Assembly (NCBI RefSeq): GCF_005081945.1 | Contig: NZ_CP034879.1 | Span: 563,363-627,362, forward strand | Length of the DNA stretch: 64,000 bases | DNA from: Buchnera aphidicola (Brachycaudus cardui) | GTDB lineage: Bacteria > Pseudomonadota > Gammaproteobacteria > Enterobacterales > Enterobacteriaceae | Direction: 5' to 3' | Translations under genes and position numbers: made by a program | Shown: positions 23,642-32,864 of the stretch, one piece after another | Position numbering within the stretch: the stretch's first letter is position 1 | How the letters are laid out: each line of letters starts with the position of its first letter | Notes under the pieces: model-generated | The model's input: the letters and a program-made list of their open reading frames with translations, nothing else | What the model was told of the DNA's origin: nothing | Databases searched by the model: none

Positions 23642-24598
23642 ATGTATAATAAAAAAAAATTAAAAATTGGAATATTAATGGATGCTATTGAATCCATTAA
23701 TATAAATAAAGACTCAAGCTTTGCAATTTTACTAGAAGCACAAAAAAGAAATCATATGATTTATTATATGGAAATGAATGATCTTTATTTAAAAAAAGGA
23801 TATGCATATGCACGTATTCGTTTAATTAAATTAAAAAGGAATATAGAAAAATGGCATACAATTATTGAAGAAAAAAATATTCCATTAAATGAATTAGATG
23901 TTATTTTAATGCGTAAAGATCCTCCATTTAATACCGAATTTATTTATTCAACATATATTCTAGAGCGAGCAGAAGACGAAGGCGTATTAGTTGTTAATAA
24001 ACCTCAAAGCTTAAGAGATTGTAATGAAAAAATATTTACATCATGGTTTCCTGAACTTACTGCAACAACTTTAGTAACTAGAAGTTATTTGCAAATACGT
24101 AAATTTTGGGAAAAACATCAAGATATTATAATAAAACCATTAGATGGAATGGGAGGTACTAGTGTTTTTCGTATTCAAAAAAACGATTCTAATTTTTCAG
24201 TAATTATTGAGATAATGACAAATTACGAAAAAAAATATTGTATGGTTCAAACTTATTTACCTGATGTTAAAAATGGTGACAAAAGAATTTTAATTGTTAA
24301 TGGTAAAGCTATATCTTGGTGTCTAGCTAGAATGCCAGCAATTGGAGAAACACGAGCTAACTTAGCTGCTGGAGGAATAGGTAAAGTACAACCACTTAGC
24401 CGCACCGACTGGGAAATTGCTAATCATTTGTCACCTATTTTGAAAAAAAAAGGATTAATTTTTGTTGGATTAGATGTAATAGGAGATAAATTAACAGAAA
24501 TCAATGTAACAAGTCCAACATGTATTTGTGAAATTGAATCACAAACACATATTTCTATTACTGGTTTATTATTAGATTATATTGAAAAAAAAACATAA
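23642..24598 (+). CDS. gshB: Glutathione synthetase
   Basis: GshB joins gamma-glutamylcysteine and glycine with ATP to form glutathione. The 318 residues compare with 316 in E. coli. ATP-grasp motifs are present: ILMRKDPPFNTEFIY, NKPQSLRDCNEK, IIKPLDGMGGTSVFR and GLDVIGDKLTEINVTSP. Next to the last motif the usual Arg in CIREI is Cys (CICEIE), an unusual change. It overlaps the region before ruvX, which begins 13 bp after the stop, the remnant of E. coli gshB-yqgE-yqgF with yqgE deleted. Confidence 0.96.
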   Translation: MYNKKKLKIGILMDAIESININKDSSFAILLEAQKRNHMIYYMEMNDLYLKKGYAYARIRLIKLKRNIEKWHTIIEEKNIPLNELDVILMRKDPPFNTEFIYSTYILERAEDEGVLVVNKPQSLRDCNEKIFTSWFPELTATTLVTRSYLQIRKFWEKHQDIIIKPLDGMGGTSVFRIQKNDSNFSVIIEIMTNYEKKYCMVQTYLPDVKNGDKRILIVNGKAISWCLARMPAIGETRANLAAGGIGKVQPLSRTDWEIANHLSPILKKKGLIFVGLDVIGDKLTEINVTSPTCICEIESQTHISITGLLLDYIEKKT

Positions 24599-24611
24599 TA
24601 GAGATTATAAA

Positions 24612-25034
24612 ATGATAATTCTTGCATTCGATTTTGGTATGAGAAAAATTGGAGTTGCTGTTGGAGAGGATATTATTAAAAAAGGAAGACCTTTAAATAC
24701 CTTAAACGCACATAACGGGAAACCGAATTGGCATATCATAAAAAATTTATTAGAATATTGGGAGCCTAAATTCATAATCGTTGGACTCCCATTAAACATA
24801 AACGGTACAAAGCAAAATATAACAAATCGATCAGAAAAATTTGCTCATTTATTAAAATGCAAATTTAATATTATAGTAAAAATGCATGATGAACGTTTAA
24901 GTACTGTAGAAGCTAAATCAATAATTTTTAAAAAAGGTGGATTTAAAGCATTATTAAAAAAAGAAAAAGTTCATTCTTTAGCAGCAGTAATTATACTAGA
25001 AAGTTGGTTTAGTCATAATATATTTAATATCTGA
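24612..25034 (+). CDS. ruvX: RuvX/YqgF, Holliday-junction-resolvase-like, pre-16S rRNA processing nuclease
   Basis: This RNase H-fold protein is implicated in maturation of the 16S rRNA 5' end. The start MIILAFDFGMRKIGVAVGE matches E. coli YqgF and gives 140 residues (E. coli 138). An ATG 30 bases upstream lies inside gshB and is rejected. The catalytic Asp of AFDFG, the Glu-containing IVGLPLN region and HDERLSTVEA are conserved, as is the final Asp-equivalent segment near VHSLAAVIILES. It is the last clearly intact gene before the frameshifted yggS. Confidence 0.93.
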   Translation: MIILAFDFGMRKIGVAVGEDIIKKGRPLNTLNAHNGKPNWHIIKNLLEYWEPKFIIVGLPLNINGTKQNITNRSEKFAHLLKCKFNIIVKMHDERLSTVEAKSIIFKKGGFKALLKKEKVHSLAAVIILESWFSHNIFNI

Positions 25035-25066
25035 TATTATTATAACAATGCACAAGGTGAAAAAAA

Positions 25067-25746
25067 ATGAAAAAAATTGATATAAATTTTAATTTAATAA
25101 AAAAAAAATAGACAATATTATTAAAAATAATAATCTTCCTTTAAAAAAAATTAAAATTATAGCAGTAACTAAAAACCAAAATATTAATGTAATTAAAAAA
25201 GCAATATCAATAGGAATAAAAGAATTTGGAGAAAATTATATCCAAGAAAGTATTGTAAAAATACAAGCATTAAAAAATTATAAAAATATTATTTGGCATT
25301 TTATTGGTAAAATACAATCTAAAAAAACTAAAATTATTGCTCAAAATTTTCACTGGTGCCAAACAATTGATCGAGAAAAAATTGCAATTTTATTAAATAA
25401 ATATAGACCTAAAAATTTACCTCCAATTAATGTATTAATACAGATAAATATTTCTGAAGAAAAAAATAAAAATGGAGTATATATCAAAGATTATAAAAAA
25501 TTAGCAGAAAGCATTTATTTAATGCCTCATCTTAATTTAAGAGGAATTATGGCCATGCCTGCAATAAACAAAAATTCTATAGATAATAGCATTCAATATA
25601 AACAAATAAAAACGATTTTTGAAAAATTAAAAAAAAGATATATCTCAGTAGATACTTTATCATTAGGTACTAGTTTCGATATAAAAAAATCTTTAATTGC
25701 TACAAGTAACATGATAAGAATTGGACGTGATATTTTTGACAAATAA
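25067..25746 (+). pseudogene. yggS: YggS-family PLP homeostasis protein, frameshifted at an A10 run
   Basis: YggS (PLPHP) binds pyridoxal phosphate and maintains B6 and amino acid homeostasis. A good AAGGTGA lies 6 nt before ATG 25067, but after 14 codons the frame meets TAG at 25109-25111, directly after ten A (25099-25108). One extra A opens a frame that runs uninterrupted to 25746 and contains AVTKNQ with the PLP lysine, FGENYIQES, WHFIGKIQSKK and NLRGIMAMPA, all YggS signatures, plus LGTSFDI and MIRIGRDIF at the end. Restored length is about 226 residues (E. coli 234). Everything else is intact, so slippage rescue is more likely than decay. Confidence 0.88.
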
Positions 25747-25790
25747 AGGGCTTCAATTCCATGTTAATTTTATAAAACGAAAATATTATT

Positions 25791-26921
25791 ATGTGTAAAC
25801 TACAAACTATTAGCCTATACATTCATATTCCTTGGTGTTTAAAAAAATGTGGATACTGTGATTTTTATTCATATGTAAGTAAAGATAATATTCCAGAAAA
25901 AAAATACATCGAACATTTACTAAAAGATTTTGAACAAGATTTACGACTAATTAATAATAGAGAAATTAATACTATCTTCATTGGTGGTGGAACACCTAGT
26001 TTATTGAAAGCTTCATCTATAAAACAATTAATTTATGGTCTTAAAGAAAGAGCATTAGTTTCTAAAAATGCAGAAATTAGCATAGAAGCAAATCCTAAAA
26101 CAATGGAATATAAACGTTTCATTCATTATAAAAATGCTGGTGTTAATCGTTTTTCTTTAGGTATTCAAACATTTAACTCTAATTTATTACAAAAAATAGA
26201 ACGTACATATGATTCAAAAGAAGCAATTAATGCAATTAAAGAATCAAAGAAAATTATTAATAATCTTAATTTAGATTTAATGTATGGTTTACCGGATCAG
26301 ATATTAGAAGATACGTTATTAGATTTAAAAAATGCTATTAAACATAATCCATCACATATATCATGGTATCAACTTAGTATAGAACCTAATACTCCATTTT
26401 ATTCTAAAAAAATAAAACTTCCTCACGAGGATCTCATTTTTAAAATGTTGATACAAGGAGAAAAATTACTAGAAAAATCAGGATATAAAAAATATGAAAT
26501 ATCCTCATATTCAAAACCAAATTATCAATGTCAACATAATCTTAATTATTGGAATTTTGGCGATTATATAGGAATAGGTTGTAGTGCTCATGGAAAAATT
26601 ACACAAAAAAATGGTAAAGTTCTTAGAACTCTTAAAAATAAAAATATTAATGATTTTTTACATGGTAATTATCTTAATTCTATACATTCAGTTTCTCAAA
26701 AAGATCAAGTATTTGAATATTTTATGAATGTTTTTAGATTATATAAACCAGTGTTAAAAAAACATTTTAGAGAAAAAACAAATGTAAATGAAATAGTTAT
26801 TAAAAACCAAATTCAAATAGCAATAAAAAATGGATTTTTAACTAATAAAAAAAATTATTGGTATACAACTAAAAAAGGAAAATTTTTTTTAAATTTATTA
26901 TTAGAAATTTTCTTAAACTGA
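25791..26921 (+). CDS. hemW: Radical SAM heme chaperone HemW
   Basis: HemW (formerly YggW, annotated as an oxygen-independent coproporphyrinogen oxidase) is a radical SAM protein that inserts heme into respiratory enzymes. The 376 residues match the family. The cluster motif has Cys16, Cys20 and Cys23 in PWCLKKCGYCDF, the same positions as E. coli. FIGGGTPSLL, NLDLMYGLPDQ and HNLNYWNFGDYIGIG are conserved. Unlike HemN it lacks the extra cysteine after the CX3CX2C motif (F follows). It lies 44 bp after yggS on the same strand, as in E. coli minus three genes. Confidence 0.93.
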   Translation: MCKLQTISLYIHIPWCLKKCGYCDFYSYVSKDNIPEKKYIEHLLKDFEQDLRLINNREINTIFIGGGTPSLLKASSIKQLIYGLKERALVSKNAEISIEANPKTMEYKRFIHYKNAGVNRFSLGIQTFNSNLLQKIERTYDSKEAINAIKESKKIINNLNLDLMYGLPDQILEDTLLDLKNAIKHNPSHISWYQLSIEPNTPFYSKKIKLPHEDLIFKMLIQGEKLLEKSGYKKYEISSYSKPNYQCQHNLNYWNFGDYIGIGCSAHGKITQKNGKVLRTLKNKNINDFLHGNYLNSIHSVSQKDQVFEYFMNVFRLYKPVLKKHFREKTNVNEIVIKNQIQIAIKNGFLTNKKNYWYTTKKGKFFLNLLLEIFLN

Positions 26922-26931
26922 ATAAAATATT

Positions 26932-27651
26932 CTATTCTTGTAACTGAAATAATAAATCAAAAATATTATTACCTCGCATGTGTCCTTTTTTTTCAAATTT
27001 AGTTGTTATACGCGAAATAGGTCGTAAAATAAAATTATTTTTTTTAGATAAATTAATATAATTTTTAATATTTTTTATTTCTTCTAATATATAGAAAGCA
27101 TATTCTTCTGAATCAGTAGCAATATGTAATGTACCACCAACTATTAATTTTTTAGAGATAGCTTCTAAAAATTTACTTTGTATTAGTCTTCTTTTATGAT
27201 GACGTTTTTTTTTCCAAGGATCTGGAAAAAAAATCTGAACTTTTGACAAAGTATTATCCATAATCATATTATGAATGACTTCTGTTACATCATGATAAAT
27301 AACTCTTAAATTTTTAATTTTCGCAATATGAGCAAAATGCAAACAAGATCCTATCCCTGATTTATATACTTCTACTCCTAAAAAATTTTTATCGGGGAAA
27401 TTGATTGCAGTTTGCACTAAAGATTCTCCTGAACCAAAACCAATTTCTAATACAATTGGAGCATCACAATTAAATATATATAAAAAATTTAACGCCTCTA
27501 ATTGGAAATCAATTCCCATTAAAGGCCAATACTTTTTAATCCATTTTAACTGGGATTGAGTAATACGACTTCTGCGACATACAAAACTACGAATTTGACG
27601 CAAAAAAATACCATTTTTATTATACTGAGGTATTAGGATATTATTTTTCAT
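26932..27651 (-). CDS. trmB: tRNA (guanine-N7-)-methyltransferase
   Basis: TrmB makes m7G46 in the variable loop of many tRNAs. The 239 residues equal the E. coli length. The SAM-binding motif is LEIGFGSGESLVQTA, the catalytic/tRNA-binding motif IFFPDPWKKKRHHKRRLIQ, and the C-terminal RPISRITTKFEKKGHMRGNN is family typical. It is convergent with hemW (10 bp apart) and divergent from mutY, the E. coli arrangement with yggL removed. Confidence 0.95.
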   Translation of the reverse strand: MKNNILIPQYNKNGIFLRQIRSFVCRRSRITQSQLKWIKKYWPLMGIDFQLEALNFLYIFNCDAPIVLEIGFGSGESLVQTAINFPDKNFLGVEVYKSGIGSCLHFAHIAKIKNLRVIYHDVTEVIHNMIMDNTLSKVQIFFPDPWKKKRHHKRRLIQSKFLEAISKKLIVGGTLHIATDSEEYAFYILEEIKNIKNYINLSKKNNFILRPISRITTKFEKKGHMRGNNIFDLLFQLQE

Positions 27652-27770
27652 ATCTACTTAAAAGTTTTATTTATAACTAAATAAATGTTTATTTGATGTT
27701 TTAATCATTAATAATTAAAAATATTTAAAAAATACAACTATTACTTTTTATAAATACGGTTTTTATTATA

Positions 27771-28823
27771 ATGACAATATACAATTTTTCACAATTAGTT
27801 ATCAACTGGTATCACATAAATGGTAGAAAAGATTTACCATGGCAAAAAAATAAAACATTATATATTATCTGGATATCTGAAATAATGTTACAACAAACTA
27901 CAGTAAAAACTGTAATTCCATATTTTAAAAAATTTATATTAAATTTTCCTAATATAGAATCTTTAAATAATAGTTCATTAGATGAAGTTTTATATTTATG
28001 GAGCGGTCTAGGATATTATAATAGAGCTAGAAATATTTACAAATCCGCTAAAATTATTACTGCTAAATATTATGGAATATTTCCTAGTAACTTTTCAGAT
28101 GTTATTAAACTACCAGGAATAGGAAAATCTACAGCAGGAGCAATTTTATCCTTATCATTAAATTTTTTTTTTCCTATTTTAGATGGTAATGTAAAAAGAG
28201 TTTTAATTCGATATTATGGTATTATAGGGTCTTTAAAAGATAGAATAATAGAAAAAAAATTATGGCATATAACTGAAATAGTGACACCAATACACAATAC
28301 TGGAAAATTTAATCAAGCCATGATGGATATAGGTGCATTAATTTGTCTTGCTAAAAAACCAAAATGTGAAATTTGTCCATTAAGTAAAAGATGTATTGCA
28401 AAAATAAAACAAAAATGGGAAAATTATCCTTTAAAAAATACTAAAAAAATATACCCTATAAAAACATCTTGGTTTACTTTAATACAATTTAATAATACTC
28501 TATGGATGGAAAAAAACATAGAAAAAAAAATCTGGAAAAATTTATTTTGCTTTCCAAGTTTTGATACTGAAGAAAAAGCTCTAAATTGGTTAAAAGAAAA
28601 AAAGATCAATACAAATACATATAAAAAAATAAAACCATTTATTCATAAATTTAGTCACTTTATTTTATATATCTATCCTATTTTAATTCCATTATCCTCT
28701 TGTTTAAAATTTTGTAAAAAAAATAATACTGGTCTTTGGTATGATCTAAAAAAACCTCAACATATAGGATTATCAAAACCTGTACAAAAAATACTAGAGA
28801 ACTTTAAAAAAAATATTTTTTAA
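27771..28823 (+). CDS. mutY: Adenine DNA glycosylase MutY
   Basis: MutY removes adenine misincorporated opposite 8-oxoguanine. The 350 residues equal the E. coli length. The catalytic Glu lies in [17 protein letters not shown], the helix-hairpin-helix in [13 protein letters not shown], and the catalytic Asp in LDGNVKRVL. The 4Fe-4S loop keeps C-X6-C-X2-C-X5-C in [17 protein letters not shown]. The C-terminal NUDIX-like domain is diverged but present. Its retention contrasts with the strong AT drift of the genome, which MutY activity would partly counter. Confidence 0.95.
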   Translation: MTIYNFSQLVINWYHINGRKDLPWQKNKTLYIIWISEIMLQQTTVKTVIPYFKKFILNFPNIESLNNSSLDEVLYLWSGLGYYNRARNIYKSAKIITAKYYGIFPSNFSDVIKLPGIGKSTAGAILSLSLNFFFPILDGNVKRVLIRYYGIIGSLKDRIIEKKLWHITEIVTPIHNTGKFNQAMMDIGALICLAKKPKCEICPLSKRCIAKIKQKWENYPLKNTKKIYPIKTSWFTLIQFNNTLWMEKNIEKKIWKNLFCFPSFDTEEKALNWLKEKKINTNTYKKIKPFIHKFSHFILYIYPILIPLSSCLKFCKKNNTGLWYDLKKPQHIGLSKPVQKILENFKKNIF

Positions 28824-28843
28824 AAAAGGAAAATAAAAAAATA

Positions 28844-29077
28844 ATGCGTCGTATAATTTTTTGTACATTTTTAAAAGAAAAATCTGAAGGTCAAGATTTT
28901 CAAATATATCCAGGTCAATTAGGAAAAAAAATATACAATGAAATCTCTAAAAAAGCATGGAAAACATGGATTATTCAACAAACTATTTTAATAAATGAAC
29001 AAAAACTTAATATGTTTAATCTTGAAGATCGTAAAAAAATAGAAAAACATATGAAACTATTTTTATTTAAAAAATAA
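28844..29077 (+). CDS. yggX: Fe(2+)-trafficking protein YggX
   Basis: YggX is a small protein linked to iron handling and protection of iron-sulfur clusters from oxidation. The 77 residues begin [20 protein letters not shown] with the conserved cysteine at position 7, followed by [18 protein letters not shown] and [12 protein letters not shown]. coli YggX has 91 residues, so the last 14 are missing and the protein ends in MKLFLFKK. It follows mutY by 20 bp, as in E. coli, and is probably co-transcribed with it. Confidence 0.93.
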   Translation: MRRIIFCTFLKEKSEGQDFQIYPGQLGKKIYNEISKKAWKTWIIQQTILINEQKLNMFNLEDRKKIEKHMKLFLFKK

Positions 29078-29142
29078 ATATATAACATATAAAAAAATAT
29101 TGTTATTTTATATAATACTCATCATATTAAAAAAATTATAAA

Positions 29143-29925
29143 GTGCTTATATTTGATTCTGGAATAGGTGGTTTATGTATATTAAACCATATAAAAAAAA
29201 TACTACCAAATATGAATTATATTTATATGTTAGATAATCAAGCTTTTCCTTATGGAAATAAAAAAGAATGCTTCATTATTGAAAGAAGTATAAAAATTAT
29301 TAAGACAATAAAAAAAAAATATCCTATTAATATCGTTATAATTGCATGTAATACAGCAAGTACTATAGGTTTGTCTTTGTTAAGAAAAACATTCAATTTT
29401 CCTATTATTGGAGTATTTCCTGATATTGAATCTGCTAAACAATTAACTAAAAATAAAATTATTGGTTTAATAGCTACTAAAGCAACAGTTAATTCTTTTT
29501 ATACTAAAAACATCATATGTCATAATCCTTCTAATTATATTGTTAAAATAATAGCTACAAATAAATTAGCTTTAATAGCAGAAAAAAAAATAAGAGGAAT
29601 TAAAATTAAAAAACAAGAATTTCAAAAGATTTTTAAAGCATGGACTACTCTTTCAGTACAACCTGATACAATCATATTAGGTTGTACCCATTTTTTATTT
29701 TTAAAAAAAGATATAAAAGAAATTCTATATAAATCTATTTATTTTATTGATTCAAAAGAAGCAGTAGTATATAAAATTAAAAAATATCTACAACAATTAA
29801 ATATCAAACAAAATATACAAGAAAATATTATTTTTTATTCAAAATATAATAATAATTTAAAAGAATTATTATATTTTTTAAAAAAATATCACTTCAAAAA
29901 AATAAAAAATATTAATTTAAATTAA
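29143..29925 (+). CDS. murI: Glutamate racemase
   Basis: MurI makes D-glutamate for peptidoglycan. Both catalytic cysteines are present in IIACNTASTIGL and ILGCTHFLFL, and FDSGIGGLCIL at the start is the substrate-binding loop. The frame is limited upstream by TAA at 29128 and contains no ATG before the motif, so GTG at 29143 is the only reasonable standard start; no ribosome-binding site is visible. The 260 residues lack the N-terminal extension of the 285-residue E. coli enzyme. Its 3' end overlaps sbcB on the other strand by 14 bp. Confidence 0.92.
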   Translation: MLIFDSGIGGLCILNHIKKILPNMNYIYMLDNQAFPYGNKKECFIIERSIKIIKTIKKKYPINIVIIACNTASTIGLSLLRKTFNFPIIGVFPDIESAKQLTKNKIIGLIATKATVNSFYTKNIICHNPSNYIVKIIATNKLALIAEKKIRGIKIKKQEFQKIFKAWTTLSVQPDTIILGCTHFLFLKKDIKEILYKSIYFIDSKEAVVYKIKKYLQQLNIKQNIQENIIFYSKYNNNLKELLYFLKKYHFKKIKNINLN

Positions 29926-31357
29926 CATATTTATTTAATAAATCTTCATATTTCTTAAAAATATAAATTAATAAATGATTTAGTAAGATAGTTTTTTCTG
30001 AATCAGAAGAATATTTTTTTAATAAATCTTTAATTGTACTTTTATATTCTTCTAAAGAGTATGGATGTATAATTTCAAAACAATGTTTTAACCATATTTT
30101 TTTTTCATGATTATTTAGTAATTCAAAAAAATTACGAGCACGGTAACGAAAAAATAAAGTTTGTAAGCGAGAGTCATGAAAATTACAATTAATATTTTTT
30201 AAAAAAATCGGTTCAGCATCTCTGATACTTTTTATATTTTTTTTATCATATAAATTGAAAAAAGAATTATAGATTTGTAAATCTACATTTAAAGATTGAT
30301 TATAATTAATTTCTTGAGAAAAAATAATTTGTATCTTATTAATAAAATCTTTGTTTTCTCTTAAATATTTAATTTTACTGTTATATAAAGCAGTATTTAA
30401 TTGCAATCGTTTATAATCATTTTCACGAATTACTTCTATAGGTGCTAAAATAGGACAACGATTAAGATGTAATAACACAATTCCTAAATTAAATAGATTT
30501 TTAAAGTCATAATATGGAAAAGGTATATTTTGAAAAAATAGTATTATTTTTTTTATATCTTTAAATAAATCAATAGCAATTAATATATTTCTATTATTTT
30601 TATGCCATATTATAGGAAGAATAAAAGTCATATTATGACGTACAGTACCAAAATAACTAGAAATATACACTATGGGTTTATTTTTTTTTAAATCAATTAA
30701 TTTATATAGTTTATTTTTATTACGATTTTTGAAAAAAAAATTAAATAATTTAGGTTGTTTTTTTTTAATTAGTTTTGCTATTTCAATAGTCGCATATACA
30801 TCTGATAGCGCATCGTGTACATTAAAATGTTTAATATTATTAACACTTGTTAAATGAGAAAGCTTAAAACTAGATATTCCTAATTCATTTTTAGGCCATT
30901 TTATACCATTTGGTCTTAAAGCATAGCATCCTCGTATTAAGTTTAATAAGTCCCAACGAGAATTACCATTTTTCCAACTCCATTCATAAGGGTCAAAAAA
31001 ATTTCGATAAAATATATTTCTTGTAATTTCATCATCAAAATTAATATTATTAAAACCAACAATACAAGTATTAGATACCGTTAAAATATTATATATTTTT
31101 TTAGTAAAATAATATTCATTAGTCCCATGTTTTTGTGTATATTGAGGGGTGATATGAGTAATTAAAATAGAATTAGGATCAGGTAAATAATCATCTGGTG
31201 GAAAACAATAAAAACACTGCGGAGGATTAATTATATTCAAATTCATATCTGTTCTAATACATGCAAATTGAGCAGGTTTATCTAGTGCTGTATGTGTTCC
31301 AAAAGTCTCATAATCATAAAACAAAAAAGTAGGTATATTTTTTTTAAGTAGTATCAT
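29912..31357 (-). CDS. sbcB: Exodeoxyribonuclease I
   Basis: Exonuclease I degrades single-stranded DNA 3' to 5' and serves in repair and recombination. The 481 residues compare with 475 in E. coli. The DEDD residues are recognisable: Asp15 and Glu17 in FYDYETFGTHTALDKPAQF, NINFDDEITRNIFYRNFFDPY, and NVHDALSDVYATI. RARNFFELLNNHEKKIW lies in the C-terminal domain. It is convergent with murI. In E. coli sbcB lies near yeeX, whose orthologue follows here on the other strand. Confidence 0.95.
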   Translation of the reverse strand: MILLKKNIPTFLFYDYETFGTHTALDKPAQFACIRTDMNLNIINPPQCFYCFPPDDYLPDPNSILITHITPQYTQKHGTNEYYFTKKIYNILTVSNTCIVGFNNINFDDEITRNIFYRNFFDPYEWSWKNGNSRWDLLNLIRGCYALRPNGIKWPKNELGISSFKLSHLTSVNNIKHFNVHDALSDVYATIEIAKLIKKKQPKLFNFFFKNRNKNKLYKLIDLKKNKPIVYISSYFGTVRHNMTFILPIIWHKNNRNILIAIDLFKDIKKIILFFQNIPFPYYDFKNLFNLGIVLLHLNRCPILAPIEVIRENDYKRLQLNTALYNSKIKYLRENKDFINKIQIIFSQEINYNQSLNVDLQIYNSFFNLYDKKNIKSIRDAEPIFLKNINCNFHDSRLQTLFFRYRARNFFELLNNHEKKIWLKHCFEIIHPYSLEEYKSTIKDLLKKYSSDSEKTILLNHLLIYIFKKYEDLLNKYVNLN

Positions 31358-31455
31358 TGTTGTTTATTTTAGTAATTAAATAAAATATTAAAATGCTAAA
31401 ATATCAATTTTATTAAGACAAATTTATTTATTCAAAAACTTAAAAGGTTTTTAAA

Positions 31456-31764
31456 ATGGCAGATACAAAAAAATCCTTCAAAAACGTGCTAGAATTTGTA
31501 CATAAATTTAGAAGAAAAAACAAAATTAAAAGAGAAATATGTGATATTGAGAAAAAAATCAGAGATAATCAAAAAAGAATATTACTTTTAGATAATCTGA
31601 GTCAATATATTACATCAGATATGAATTATGATGAAATAAAAAAAATAATTTTCATGATGAAAAATGACTATGAAGATAGAGTAGATGATTACATTGTCAA
31701 AAGCGCAGATCTATCAAAAGAAAAAAGAAATTTATCAAGAGATTTAAAAATGATTATTGATTAA
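31456..31764 (+). CDS. tmaR: PTS system regulator TmaR (YeeX)
   Basis: TmaR is a small coiled-coil protein that in E. coli binds PTS enzyme I at the cell pole and moderates sugar uptake. The 102 residues (E. coli 109) keep [31 protein letters not shown] [18 protein letters not shown] and [13 protein letters not shown]. The tyrosine in YEDRVDDY aligns with the phosphorylated tyrosine reported for E. coli. Most of the protein is predicted helical with heptad character. It is divergent from sbcB. Its retention fits with a functional PTS, of which mtlA is encoded in this window. Confidence 0.92.
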   Translation: MADTKKSFKNVLEFVHKFRRKNKIKREICDIEKKIRDNQKRILLLDNLSQYITSDMNYDEIKKIIFMMKNDYEDRVDDYIVKSADLSKEKRNLSRDLKMIID

Positions 31765-31799
31765 AAAATATTATATTTTTTATTAAAAATATTTATTTA

Positions 31800-31872
31800 C
31801 TCCCCTGACTGGATTCGAACCAGTGACATACGGATTAACAGTCCGCCGTTCTACCAACTGAACTACAGAGGA
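31800..31872 (-). tRNA. tRNA-Asn (anticodon GTT)
   Basis: On the minus strand the 73-nt sequence starts TCCTCTGTAGTTCAGTTGG and has the anticodon loop CTGTTAA in the stem GCGGA/TCCGT, with the T-arm CTGGTTCGAATCCAG. It is nearly identical to E. coli tRNA-Asn. The acceptor contains one G-U pair, and no CCA is encoded. Anticodon GUU reads AAC and AAU, the latter being very frequent in these AT-rich genes. Confidence 0.96.
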
Positions 31873-32015
31873 ATATAAACATATATATCAAAATTTTGAA
31901 TAGCTGTCAAACATATATACAAAAAAAAATTTTTTTTTAAAAAAAGTATAAAATTTTGAAAAGAAATATAGATTATTAGAAAAAATTGATTTATAGTAAA
32001 GATAGCAAAAAAAAT

Positions 32016-32088
32016 GGCCCTTTAGCTCAGTGGTAAGAGCAGGCGACTCATAATCGCTTGGTCGCTGGTTCAAATCCAGCAAGGGCCA
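32016..32088 (+). tRNA. tRNA-Ile2 (anticodon CAT, lysidine type)
   Basis: The 73-nt sequence begins GGCCCTTTAGCTCAGTGG and has anticodon loop CTCATAA in the stem GGCGA/TCGCT, with the T-arm GCTGGTTCAAATCCAGC. The body matches the E. coli minor isoleucine tRNA (ileX), not elongator tRNA-Met, whose anticodon stem reads ATCAC/ATGAT and acceptor GGCTACG. The C34 would be changed to lysidine by TilS to read AUA. Automated tools usually call it tRNA-Met. AUA is a common codon in these genes, so this tRNA is essential. No CCA is encoded. Confidence 0.9.
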
Positions 32089-32219
32089 TCAAAAACAATA
32101 AAACTTAATTTCTACATGATATTATATCATCAATAAAAAATGTCATAGTAATTTTAAATATATATTAATATTTAGAATAACATTCTAAATTTTTTATGAT
32201 GAATTAGGATTTAATTTTT

Positions 32220-32864
32220 ATGGACTGGAAAAAAGAATTTATTGACTTTTCTTTCAAAAAAAAAGCATTAAGATTCGGAGTGTTTACATTAAAATCAGGA
32301 CGAACAAGTCCTTATTTTTTTAATTCAGGTTTACTCTCCACAGGTAAAGATATTATTAAAATTGGTTTATTTTATGCTCGTTCCATTATAGAATCAAAAA
32401 TAAAATTTGATATGTTATTTGGAGCAGCATATAAAGGCATTCCAATTGCTGTAGCTACTTCTATAGCATTAAAGAATCACTATAATTTAAATGTTTCATA
32501 TGCTTTTAATAGAAAAGAAGAAAAAAATTATGGAGAAAAAGGAGATTTAATTGGAAAAAAAATTCAAAATAAAAAAATTATTATTCTAGATGATGTGATA
32601 ACATCAGGAACCGCAATACATCATTCTATTAATATTATTGAAGGAAAAAAAGCACATATATCATCCGTATTTGTACTTTTAGATCGTAAAGAAAAAGGAA
32701 AAAGAAATTTACACACCATCAATCATCTTCAAAATAAAAAAAGCTATAAAATCAATTCAATAATTACTATCGAAGATCTAATCTCTTATTTATTTGAAAA
32801 TAAAACATTAAAAAAACATATACCTGAATTAATAAAATATCGTGAAAAATATGGTATTTATTAA
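32220..32864 (+). CDS. pyrE: Orotate phosphoribosyltransferase
   Basis: PyrE joins orotate and PRPP to form orotidine 5'-phosphate in pyrimidine synthesis. The 214 residues equal E. coli. The substrate-binding [30 protein letters not shown] and the PRPP loop [13 protein letters not shown] are intact. Its stop codon overlaps the end of the convergent dut by 4 bp. In E. coli pyrE and dut are also near neighbours with slmA between them. Confidence 0.97.
   Translation: MDWKKEFIDFSFKKKALRFGVFTLKSGRTSPYFFNSGLLSTGKDIIKIGLFYARSIIESKIKFDMLFGAAYKGIPIAVATSIALKNHYNLNVSYAFNRKEEKNYGEKGDLIGKKIQNKKIIILDDVITSGTAIHHSINIIEGKKAHISSVFVLLDRKEKGKRNLHTINHLQNKKSYKINSIITIEDLISYLFENKTLKKHIPELIKYREKYGIY

Noticed and set aside
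25522-25746. A separate 74-residue protein
   Set aside because: It is the C-terminal part of the frameshifted yggS, not an independent gene.
31888-32082. 64-residue frame on the minus strand beginning MLDLNQRPSDYESP
   Set aside because: It is the antisense of the tRNA-Ile2 gene; this peptide is a well-known artefact of antisense tRNA translation.
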